Shown: positions 54,341 to 64,000 of the stretch, one piece after another
Numbering within the stretch: position 1 is the stretch's first letter
How the letters are laid out: every line of letters starts with the position of its first letter
Origin: Linum tenue
Lineage: Eukaryota; Streptophyta; Magnoliopsida; Malpighiales; Linaceae
DNA: 64,000 nt
NCBI GenBank assembly: GCA_946122785.1
Contig: CAMGYJ010000009.1
Coordinates: 10,570,937-10,634,936 of the forward strand
Direction of reading: 5' to 3'
Notes under the pieces: model-generated
Databases searched by the model: none
What the model was told of the DNA's origin: nothing
The model's input: the letters and a program-made list of their open reading frames with translations, nothing else
Position numbers and translations under genes: made by a program

Positions 54341-56756
54341 ATGAAGGAGCAAACTACGCGCGCCATGTGGTGGAGATCGCCGTCTTTCATCCTCGACAAT
54401 CGGCAGCAGGCACAGCCATACGACACCGCTCGAGGCGGCGCCCTCTCCATTCCGCCACCTCCGTCCACTGCCATGGCGGATCCTAACCCTAACCCCAATC
54501 CCCTCACCGACAAAATCTCCGCCTACTACCAGACCCGCGCCGCCCACCACGGCGTCGTCTCCAGCGACTGGCTCGCCCAGGCTCAGGCCGCCGTCGGCCA
54601 CATCCCCGACGTCGACGACGATGCCGCTAATAGCGACCAGGGAGCTCCTCCTGGCGAGCCCTTCAGCGTCATCGACGAGTTCAACAACTGGCGCAAGCAG
54701 CCCGACTTGGCCGAGGCCGTCGCTGCTATCAGGGCTCTCGCCGCCGTCATTCGGAATAGCCAGGCTACGACCATGATGGAGCTCGAGATTGAGCTCAAGA
54801 AAGCCTCTGACTCCCTCAAGGTTAGTTCCTTCCAATTTTTCTTGCACGACTCTTTCGAGTAATTTTGTCCGAATCCGCTCGGCGCCCTGCAATTCTGCAT
54901 CTCTTGAAGCCGGGACTTAGAAAATAGTCAAGAACCGAGCTAAAAGTTTAGGAAGAAAAGACTTTATGCTCAGCAACTCTTAATTGACATCCTGGTTTTG
55001 CTTAGCATACACTTCATTGTATACAAACGTCAAATTTTAATGGAGAAGGTGGTAAGTGGGGATGGCTGATTCTTGAACCCTTGGATTCCATTCAATGCTG
55101 CAGTCATCTCAACGTGGATGTTGTGAATGACTATGTGTTTGTTTTTGCTCCTGGAGGGATTATATAATCTGTTAGATGAACTGTCTGGTTCTTATTTTGG
55201 TCGTTGATGGAGGTGAAACAGGTGAATCAAATGTGTCTTCACCCTGGAGATCTTGTGTGGCTATATGTTTCAAGTTGTCTGTTGCAATGAGTGTTCTTAC
55301 TTCCACTGCAAAATGCCTGAAGTTTTAGTTCCTCACGTCTGTGATTACATGCTTCTTTGCTATATGATTGGAAATGGATCATATCAACATCAAGCTGTCA
55401 CTAGCCATGTTTAATGCAGAAATAACCTTAGTACACATGAGTGATTGCTTCTTTTAGCATGACCACTGAGTAAAAATTGGGTGTCTAGTCATGGGACACG
55501 ACATCAATCTCTTTAACTGCAGGATGTGATCTGTTCATGCGATATGTAACCAGAACTTCAGCCTTGGAATATGAGGACTTCAATTCGGCTAAAACCCGCT
55601 TGATTGAACGTGCTGAGAAGTTTGGAGAGATATCCTACAAGGTAGCCAATCCAGCTCTGAGTAGTAATCCAGTAATTTCTTTTTACATATCTCTAATTGG
55701 TATTCACATTAAAGACACTGGTTGATTTGTGCAGGCACGTAAAATCATTGCGATGCTTAGCCAAGATTTCATCTTTGATGGTTGTACAATCTTGGTACAT
55801 GGCTTCTCCAGAGTTGTGTTGGAAGTTCTGAAGATGGCAGCTCAAAATAAAAAACTTTTTCGAGTTTTCTGCACAGGTATGGTTGAAACTTCCTGCTGCA
55901 CGTTCTTGGAGATTGTTGCCCTGTGTGTGAAATTTTAAGCAGCTCTTACCTTGCGCAGTTTTGCCTGTCACTCTCATAGTCTCTTTGATCATTGCCACTA
56001 CCTGTTATGTAATTTCATGTGCTGAACTTTGCATTAGAGATATTAAATAGCTCTTTCCCTTGTCTCGTCACTTGTAATGGATGTTATCACTCTGTCATTT
56101 GGCAATTCAACTTTTGACTGTCTGACTATTACCATGTACTCTTCTGCTTTCTTCTTCTTGTCGTCCACTGACATTTCTATGCGTCAAACTGTAGAGGGAA
56201 GGCCGGACAGAACAGGATTAAGGTTGTCTAATGAGCTAGCCAAGCTTGATGTCCCAGTGAAGCTCCTTATAGACTCTGCTGTTGCGTACTCCATGGACGA
56301 GGTGGACATGGTGTTTGTGGGAGCAGATGGTGTGGTGGAAAGTGGAGGTATAATCAACATGATGGGGACGTATCAGATTGCCCTCGTGGCACACAGCATG
56401 AACAAACCTGTTTACGTGGCAGCTGAAAGCTACAAGGTAATTTCTTGTTACTCCCCTGCGTGCTTTAACTTTCTTATTGGCGATTATTCAAACAACTTGT
56501 CTTTCGTTCGTGATAGTTATGCTCTTTATAATTATGTTGGCTTTTGCAGTTTGCTCGTCTGTATCCACTGGACCAGAAGGACATGGGTCCTGCATTACGC
56601 CCCATAGAGTTTGGAGTTCCGATCCCATTGAAGGTAGAGGTTGAAACATCTGCTCGGGATTATACGCCACCTCAGTATCTTACTCTGTTGTTCACTGACC
56701 TTGGTGTGCTGACCCCATCTGTAGTCAGTGATGAACTGATTCAGCTGTACTTATAA
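54341..56756 (+). CDS. EIF2B1: Translation initiation factor eIF2B subunit alpha
   Basis: The regulatory alpha subunit of eIF2B, the GDP/GTP exchange factor for eIF2. Five exons: 54341-54820, 55489-55641, 55735-55876, 56195-56436, 56550-56756; all joins are in phase. From the first ATG the protein is 407 aa. ATG 54365 (MWWRSPSFILDN) is the start I prefer, giving 399 aa; ATG 54473 (MADPNPN) is a third option. Exons 2-5 carry the family core: SISLTAGCDLFMRYVTR, FDGCTILVHGFSRVV, EGRPDRTGLRLSNELAKL, DEVDMVFVGADGVVESGGII, NKPVYVAAESYKFARLYPLDQ, DYTPPQYLTLLFTDLG and the terminal SDELIQLYL. Exon 2 was started at the AG before TCATGGG, not at the nearer GCAG, because it keeps the conserved SWDTTSISLTAG. 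Confidence 0.95.
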
Positions 56757-57518
56757 GTGGTTGATGATTTAGGTATTGTTCTGCTTGTAAGTGTCTGATG
56801 AAATGTGTTAAAAAGAAGTGCTGCTTACTCTGGATTCTTACTGATAAAAAGCTATGAATAGCGGGAGGTGACTGAAGTTGGAACTTGGAGGGAGGTAGTT
56901 CTTTCGCCTTCTGAATATTTTGACGGTCTGCATAGGAAGGAAATTTTGTGATTCATGGAATGGCTGGATGTGAATTGTGATTGGAGGAAGTGTAGAATGA
57001 TGAAGGACGGTAATGTTAGTCCAACTTTTATATGGTCTTCCAATGCTTCCTAGGTTTGCTGAGATTGAGATTGGTTCAAAAACGTAATTGTTTGAGAAGG
57101 ATGAAGTTCATTTTGTAAATTGCAATGAACTCGAAACTTCTATTCAAATGATGTCTTTACTAATCAGGGTGATGTTCTGCTAAAAAAAAAAAATCAGGGT
57201 GATGTTCTGCTCAACTTCTAATTATAATAATGGAACCTAATCACTTGTGCTAAATTAAATGACTTCTCGAATCTCCTCCGGCGTGTTATTCACTTATTTC
57301 CGAAGTGGGGTATAAAATGGAAAGGGACAGATTGAAAATTATGAAAATGCAAGCACATAATAATATTCACGTTTTTTCGAAAACCGGATAAAAACTAGAT
57401 AAGAGAGTCCAACACCCAAAACTTAACTAACTCCTCACCCATTGGGGCCTCAGGCCACTCAAATCCCCACAAAGTTAATCTAAAATCAAAACTGAATTGG
57501 GACCAGACCGAATCAAGA
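56757..57518. other. eIF2B alpha 3' UTR and intergenic DNA
   Basis: No gene. AATCAGGGTGATGTTCTGCT occurs twice, at about 57164 and 57193, as a short direct repeat around an A run. Confidence 0.5.
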
Positions 57519-57526
57519 CCGGACTC

Positions 57527-58196
57527 TAGGGATGGCAATGGGTCGGGTTTTGCCAAACCCAAACCCATGGGTTTATCCGTGAAAAAAACAGGGGTAAAAC
57601 CCACTGGGTTTGAAAAACGCAAACCCAACCCAACCCGCTGGGTACCCACGGGTTTTTGTCATAGAAAATTTACAATAACAAGTTCCTATCAAAATTAAAG
57701 TCAAATATCAATCTCTCAATACAAATTATCCATATATAGAACACAATTCTAGAAAATTCAAGCAAATCACAAATTAACTATACAAATTGTTCAACATCAA
57801 TCTAGAAAACTCAAGAAAGTTGAAGCCAATCACAAATTATCCATAAATAACATGATTAATTGAAAGCTTCTTTCTTTCAATTAAGTTTCTTCACTCTCCA
57901 CTCGATAAAATCAACTTCATTCTACACAATTAGAAAGAAAAAATTAGACATGTCTCCAAAAACATAAATAAGATTAGTTGTTTAGAATATTAAATATATC
58001 GAGAAAATTAATTATATGAGCGTGGGCGGGTACCCATGGGCCGGGTTTACCTAAACCCAAACCCAATCCAACCCGGTAAATAGTGAACGAGTTTAAACCC
58101 AAACCCGGCCCAAAACCTGTCAACACGGATTTTACCCGCGTTGACCGGATTGGGTCGGGTGGGTACCCGTGAGTTCGGGTTTTGTTGCCATCCCTA
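57527..58196. mobile_element. Non-autonomous hAT-type transposon (670 bp)
   Basis: Ends TAGGGATGGCAA and TTGCCATCCCTA are perfect 12-bp inverted repeats. A perfect 8-bp duplication CCGGACTC flanks it (57519-57526 and 58197-58204). Subterminal regions are dense in GGGTTT/AAACCC and GGGTACCC words. It shares ends and size with the element at 3991-4680. No coding capacity. Confidence 0.92.
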
Positions 58197-58374
58197 CCGG
58201 ACTCAATGCAATCCAATGCAATCCAATATTTAGTCCTTATATTCTCGAAAAGACCAGACCAAAACCAAATCAATTTGGATTATTTTAACTGGATAGAATC
58301 CGATCATATAGCCACGACTAACTTTAAACCTCACTTGCATTTAACAATGAAACTTCATACTAACAAGGGAATGA

Positions 58375-61300
58375 GGCCTTAGAAGAAGAAGCAGGCCGGC
58401 AGAAGAAGAAAAGGAAGGGGACGAGCCTAGGGAGTGGGAACAGGCCCAGGTCAGATATTTTTGAAGGGGTGGGCTTAGCTTTAAGCCCAGAAGGAGCAGT
58501 TTTTAGTGGAGGGCCTGGAGGAAAGAATAGAAAAAAGAAGTTACAAAAGCCAAAGCATCACCAAGGTGGTGACCAAAGGGGAAAACAGTCCGATCAAGTT
58601 TCAACAGAAGAAGGAGGGATACAAGGGCAGCGATGGTTCGCCAGAAGCCACCTCATCTGGAATGAGTATAGTAAGTTGGAATTGTAGGGGATTTGGCCCA
58701 TCCCTTACAAGAAGTTATGCAAAGCGATTGTGTCGTCGCTTGGGCCCCTCGATCGTTTTTCTTATGGAAACAAGCAAGAACGAGGAGTTTATGGAAGAAC
58801 AAAGGCAAGGTCTGAAATGCTTCCCCAATAGAGAGTATGTTGAACCGGTTAACTCTTCTAGGGGTTTTGCTTTATGGTGGAAGGCGGGTATTAGTATTGA
58901 AATTCTAAGTAGCGATAACTACTGTATGGATGTTAGTATTGATATGGGTAGGAAGTTTTTTTGTACTTTTGTTCATGCACCCTCTACAACTATGAGTAGA
59001 CGGGGTTTTTGGAGCACCTGAGCTCTCTTCGGAGTAGTAGGGATGATATCTCGGTGATTGTAGGGGATTTCAATGCTGCTATCTATGAGAATGAGAAAGA
59101 AGGGAGATGTCCCCTTAGGTACGAGAATGTGGAACCATTTAAGAGGTTCATCTTCTACAATGCTCTAATTGACTTGGGTTTCAAGGGGGAACCATTCACT
59201 TGGACCAACAAGCGAACATGACTAAATTTGACGAGAGTCAGATTAGATCGTGTGCTTTGTTCGGCCTCCTGGCGGGCTTTATTTGGGGAAGCAGTGTCTT
59301 CCATGAAAAGATGGTGGATTCTGATCATTGCCCCAGCAGATTAGAACTTCACTATAAAGGAAGAAGGAACAGAAAGAAAATGTGGAGGAAGAGAAAAGAC
59401 TAACAGAGGAACTGACAAAGCTCTGGAGGGATGAAGAGTCTTTCTGGAATCAATGCTCAAGGGTGAATTGGCTTCAAAAAGGTGATCAAACAATTCTTTC
59501 TTTCACGCTAGCACTATTCATAGGAAGCATAGGAACAAGATTTTGAGACTGAAAGATGATGGAGGGAACTGGATTGAAGATGAGAATAGGCTCAGAGGTC
59601 TCTCTGAGGGCTATTTTAAGGATCTCTTTAGAGCTAGAAACCCAATCCAGGACAATCACTTATTGGATGGCTTTCCAGCAAAAGTGACAAATGAGATGAA
59701 TGAGGATCTATGTGCCCCGGTAACCAATGAGGATATAAGAAAAGCAGTTTTTTCTTTGGGTGCTAGGAAAGCCCCAGGACCAGATGGTTTTTCGGGGAGA
59801 TTCTACCGAAGATATTGGGATATTATTGGGGAGACCCTCTATAGAGAAGTTATAGGATTCTTTGAGACAACGGTTTTGCCGGAGGGATGGAATGATACTC
59901 ATATTGTTATGGTCCCAAAGGTTGACAACCCGGAAAGAATCAATCAGTTCCGTCCTATTAGTTGCTGTAATTTTAGATATAAAATCATATAAAAAATTAT
60001 GGCTACCCGCCTCAAAAAATGGACACCTGATTTGGTTTCGGAGCTCCAAACGGCATTTACTGGGGGTAGACTGATACAAGACAATATCATCATAGTGCAC
60101 GAGGCACTTCACCATTTCAAAAACCACAAACGGGGGCGTAGAAGAGATATGATGTTGAAGTTGGATATGAAGAAGGCGTATGATATGGTCGACTGAGAAT
60201 GCTTAGAAACCCTTCTGATGAAGTATGGGTTTGATAACAAGTGGTGCAACTGGGTCAGTACATGTATCCGCTCTGTCAGATTCTCTATTCTTTTCAATGG
60301 GGAAGCAACAGATTTCTTCAGACCCTCCAGAGGCATCAGACAAGGAGACCCGCTATCACCTTTCTTGTTCATTCTCATGTCTAATGCCCTTACTTTCTTG
60401 ATTGATAAGGCCGTGGCCGAAGACCAGCTTAAGGGGATTAAATTGAACGCCAGATGCCCTGTTCTCACCCATTGTCTCTTTGCTGATGATACGGTCATTT
60501 TTGGAAAGGCAAACCTCCAGGAAGCGCAGAAAATTCTGGATCTGATAGGGGAGTATGGAGCAATCACAGGACAAGAAGTGAATATCAGCAAGTCTTCTGT
60601 TTTCTTCAGTGCTAATGTCTCGGCAGTGGACAACGCTGATATCATTGCCCACATTGGATTTGCTTCATCAAACTGTCACTCGAAATATCTGGGGGTCCCG
60701 ACGGAGTGGGGTAGCTCCAAAAAAGAAACCTTCTTCTTCCTTATCCAAAGAATGGAAAAGATGGGGGGAGCTTGGAAGAGTCTCTTGCTCTCTCATGGGG
60801 GAAAAGAAGTCCTTCTCAAAGTTGTTATCCAAACTATTCCATCCTTCATTATGTATCTGTTCCATCTTCCAGTCTCACTTACCAAGAAAATGGATTCCCT
60901 CCTCAGTAACTTCTTTTGGTCGGGATCTATGAAAAAAAGTAGCCTTCACTGGTGTAGGAAAGAGATCCTATGTACATCTAAATCGGAAGGGGGATTGGGA
61001 TTTCGGAGCTTCAAGGATTTTAACATGGCACTTTTGGCTAAGCAGGCGTGGCAACTTCTTACGTGCCCTGAGTCCTTGTGGAGTCGTCTTCTTAAGGGTC
61101 TTTATTTCCCTAGAAGTGATTTTCTCCAAGCAAAAAAAGGGAGCAGGCCCTCTTGAATATGGGCAAGCCTCTGGGAAGCAAAGAAAGTCATTAATCTGGG
61201 AGCGGTGCGGGTTATTGGCTCGAGAGGTGACACTTGGTTGGATCAGGATCCATGGATCCCATCTCTACAAGATTTTACAATCAAAAGCGGCCCCCAAAAT

Positions 61301-62554
61301 CACATAAAGGTGAAAGAGTGGATTGATTCAGGTGATAGACGCTGGAACTTGGATCTCATCCAGGGCCATGTCTCCAACATGGAAATGGAAGCAATACTGA
61401 GGATCCCCATTGGAGAAGATGAAGCTGATGACTTTTGGGCTTGGAATTTTACAAAAGAGGGAAGTTTTTCAGTGAAATCAGCATACCATGCGGTTCATCA
61501 AAATGTCAACAATACACATCCTAATGGGAATGCTGAGAAATGGAAATGGATTTGGAGCCTGCATATCCCTCCAAAGCTCAAATTTTTTATCTGGAGATGC
61601 TCAAAGAATGGGTTGGCAACAAAAGAGAGACTTCTCAGTCGAAAGTGTGCTCAAAACTCGACTTGTCAAGTTTGTCAGAACCCTATTGAGTCCCTTTTCC
61701 ACTACATCTTCTATTGCCCTCATGCAAATGCAGCGTGGAATGCTATCTTCCCTTCCATCCCCTTACCTCCACAGGGGACATCTTTCTTGGACTGGTTATG
61801 CTCCCTTAAAGATGCAATTTCGCCAAACTCCTTGATACATTTAGTCTTCCTTTGCTGGAATATTTGGAAGGCGAGAAATGAGTGTTGTTTCAAGAATACC
61901 GCCCCTTGGCCCCCGAATGTGTGTCTGCAAGCCTATAAAGAGCTCTTAGAATGGAGTTCCTGTCCGAGGCCCCCTACTCACATGCCTTCCTCTTCTACCC
62001 AGCTCAGGGGTTCCCAGTCTCATACAAATCCACCGCCAAGTAATCATTCTTTGGTGATTCACTGTGATGGGTCGTTCATAAGCGACTCCCAGCCGGCGGC
62101 ATATGGGGTTGTTGTTGTTAACCACCATGGACAACTATGTGATGGGCGAGCTGAGGCTCTTCTTTGTTCCACCCCGATTGAAGCAGAAACGAAGGCTCTT
62201 CTAGAAGGAGTAAAATTAGCACAAGAATATGGTTTCGAATGTCTAGTCCAGTCTGACTGCCAAGTGCTAGTGAGAGCGTTGTCTCAAAATCAAGCAAATT
62301 AGCCATGGAGGTGTGCGGCCTGGATTGGCTCTATTGTCACGATCCTCAGGACAAACCCATTCATCAAGGTTAAGGAGGTATCAAGATCTCTTAATGTCAG
62401 AGCTGATTGGGTTGCGCGTTCGAAGGCTAGAGAGTCCCTTCCTGACGACTGAATTAATATTCTTGATCTAATTTTTGATCTTCTTTAAGAATGTAACCTA
62501 TTTCCGTTTTCTTTTGATTGGTGGAATAAAAGTTGATTTACGTTGTAAAAAAAA
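58375..62554 (+). mobile_element. L1-type LINE retrotransposon, 5'-truncated
   Basis: It ends in a short A run (62547-62554 region) and is flanked by an 18-bp direct repeat ATACTAACAAGGGAATGA (58357-58374 and 62555-62572), the hallmark of target-primed insertion. Length is about 4.2 kb. Most of ORF1 is missing; the ORF2 frame is present but broken. It has an RNase H domain near the C-terminus, as many plant L1 elements do. Confidence 0.93.
58662..62450 (+). pseudogene. LINE ORF2: endonuclease, reverse transcriptase, RNase H
   Basis: The apurinic endonuclease begins SIVSWNCRGFG at 58662 with VFLMET; GDFNAAIYENEKEG follows after a frameshift near 59005. The stretch 59230-59540 has further frameshifts. 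Reverse transcriptase (59543-61156) shows APGPDGFSGRFYRRYW, RPISCCN, LDMKKAYD, GIRQGDPLSPFLF and the catalytic FADD. A zf-RVT zinc-binding segment (CQVCQNPIESLFHYIFYCPH) comes next. The RNase H part (VIHCDGSF, AEALLCSTPIEAETKALLEG, VQSDCQVLVRAL) ends near 62450. In-frame stops at 59990, 60194, 61154 and 62300, plus the frameshifts, show that it is dead. Confidence 0.92.
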
Positions 62555-62572
62555 ATACTAACAAGGGAATGA

Positions 62573-62680
62573 AGAGAAAAATTCTTTTACCAAAATAAAA
62601 AAGAAAAAAAAAGTGGAAAGGAGGAGGGCCAGGATGGTCACTTCCCCTCACTTTTGTCGTCTTCTTCATCGCATAACCCA
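62573..62680. other. Short spacer between LINE and foldback MULE
   Basis: About 100 bases with no gene; it directly adjoins the LINE target duplication and the MULE target duplication. Confidence 0.5.
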
Positions 62681-62689
62681 ACAATCCAG

Positions 62690-63930
62690 GGATTAATTCC
62701 CTAAATACACATTAAACTAAACCAAATTCCTAAACTACCACACTTATAAAAAAAATTCCCAAAATACCTAAGTTTGGAGTGGTTCGAGTTTGAGGAACTC
62801 GAACTACTAACCGGTTCGAGTGTAGAAGACTCGATCTACACGTAAATCGATGATATAAGCCTCGAACCATGTGGGGCTGAAGTGGTTCGAGTTCAGTGAA
62901 CTCGAACCACTACTTTGAAATTTCCAATCACCATAACTTTGTCCTCGGTTATCCGATCGTAGCAAACTTTTTTTCCATTTCGCATAACTTTTCGAGGACT
63001 ACAACTTTTATAATAGAAATATTTTCAGAATATATGTGAAAATGTGAAGATTAAAGTTAAAGTTACTCGCAAAACCCCTTATATTAGAAACTATTCCTAT
63101 TTTGAAAATTTATTCCTAGTAAATGTTGTAGTACTCAAAAAATTATGCAAAATAAAAAAAAACTTTGTGACGTTTGGATTGCGGAGCACAAAGTTATGAT
63201 CCTCCAAAGTTTGACAAATTTGAAAATTTGCTCGTTTAATTTATGGGTAGCAAATGACGTTTTCTAAGATAGCCATCCAAAAATGTCTTGTTTGTAAAAA
63301 TATTGCTCTTTTGGCAGAAATTTCCTATATATAAAAAAATTTCCCGTGCCTTCGTCCCGAGAAAATGTCATTTGTTACCCCTAAACGAGCAATTTTTCGA
63401 TTTTGCCAAACTTTAGAGGATCATAACTTTGTGCTCCGTAATCCAAACGTTGCAATGTTTTTTTTTCTTTTACATAATTTTTTGAGTACTACAACATTTA
63501 CTAGGAATAAATTTTCAAAATAGGAATAGTTTCTAATATAAGGGGTTTTGCGAGTAACTTTAACTTTAATCTTCACATTTTCACATATATTCTGAAAATA
63601 TTTCTATTATAAAAGTTGTAGTCCTCGAAAAGTTATGCGAAATGGAAAAAAAGTTTGCTACGATCGGATAACCGAGGACAAAGTTATGGTGATTGGAAAT
63701 TTCAAAGTAGTGGTTCGAGTTCACTGAACTCGAACCACTTCAGCCCCACATGGTTCGAGGCTTATATCATCGATTTACGTGTAGATCGAGTCTTCTACAC
63801 TCGAACCGGTTAGTAGTTCGAGTTCCTCAAACTCGAACCACTCCAAACTTAGGTATTTTGGAAATTTTTTTTATAAGTGTGGTAGTTTAGGAATTTGGTT
63901 TAGTTTAATGTGTATTTAGGGAATTAATCC
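62690..63930. mobile_element. Foldback MULE (1241 bp) with ~575-bp inverted arms
   Basis: The element starts GGATTAATTCCCTAAATAC and ends GTATTTAGGGAATTAATCC. A perfect 9-bp direct repeat ACAATCCAG flanks it (62681-62689 and 63931-63939), fitting Mutator-like elements. The arms are about 62690-63265 and 63355-63930. The outer ~430 bp look identical by eye and divergence rises toward the short loop. The arms contain nested palindromes built on GGTTCGAGTT/AACTCGAACC. It encodes no protein; its transcript would be a long hairpin. Confidence 0.92.
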
Positions 63931-64000
63931 ACAATCCAGCAACTTGCCTCCCTTCCATTAACGTGTTACTTACTCAGTCACCACCAACCGCGGCGGCAGC

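Noticed and set aside
54247..54900. Antisense ORFs over eIF2B alpha exon 1
   Set aside because: GC-rich shadow; the sense frame joins in phase to four conserved exons.
57395..58273. Gly/Leu-rich minus-strand ORFs
   Set aside because: Translations of GGGTTT-type repeats at the ends of a hAT element.

Overview
The window is nuclear DNA of a flowering plant, most likely a eudicot. Genes are split by many GT-AG introns, intergenic DNA is AT-rich, and there are plant-type Ty1/copia, Ty3/gypsy, LINE, hAT and Mutator (MULE) elements. All gene structures were read by eye from splice sites and reading-frame continuity; no database search was possible. No CRISPR array, operon, tRNA or rRNA gene was recognised.

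Six host genes are supported. (1) The 3' part of a pectin methylesterase gene (1-1748, +). (2) Alanine aminotransferase, 15 exons, 552 aa, with a mitochondrial-type leader (17226-21439, +). (3) 20S proteasome subunit alpha-5, 9 exons, 237 aa (22595-25313, -). (4) A small plant protein of unknown function, 3 exons, 154 aa (35155-35852, +). (5) A FYVE-containing FAB1/PIKfyve-type phosphatidylinositol-3-phosphate 5-kinase, 11 coding exons, 1815 aa (36367-43763, -). (6) The eIF2B alpha subunit, 5 exons, about 400 aa (54341-56756, +). These are unrelated housekeeping or cell-wall genes; nothing suggests a shared pathway.

The rest is mostly mobile DNA. From 2.7 to 16.8 kb there is a nested stack. 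A second, broken pectin methylesterase fragment is split by a copia element (4772-16635, target duplication ACCAG). That element is in turn split by a 356-bp MITE and by an internally deleted gypsy element (7965-14240, duplication CAGCC), and the gypsy element is itself split by a 457-bp hAT element. From 27.4 to 34.5 kb lie an inverted repeat, a hAT element, two neighbouring Pack-MULE-like elements and an LTR-like region with degenerate tandem repeats. One MULE carries a fragment of a BCS1/AATP-type AAA-ATPase that lacks its Walker A motif; the other carries a frameshifted serine acetyltransferase fragment. From 44.7 to 54 kb there is gene-poor AT-rich DNA with decayed remnants (MULE transposase N-terminus, possible plant mobile domain, copia reverse transcriptase) and one hAT element. 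After eIF2B alpha come another hAT element, a 5'-truncated L1-type LINE with an 18-bp target duplication, and a 1.24-kb foldback MULE whose outer arms are identical where compared.

I found no convincing new multi-gene system. The most interesting items are the two Pack-MULEs, the foldback MULE, the transposon stack in the pectin methylesterase pseudogene, a tandem duplication in the proteasome gene that copies a splice donor, and an apparent GC-AG intron in the aminotransferase gene.
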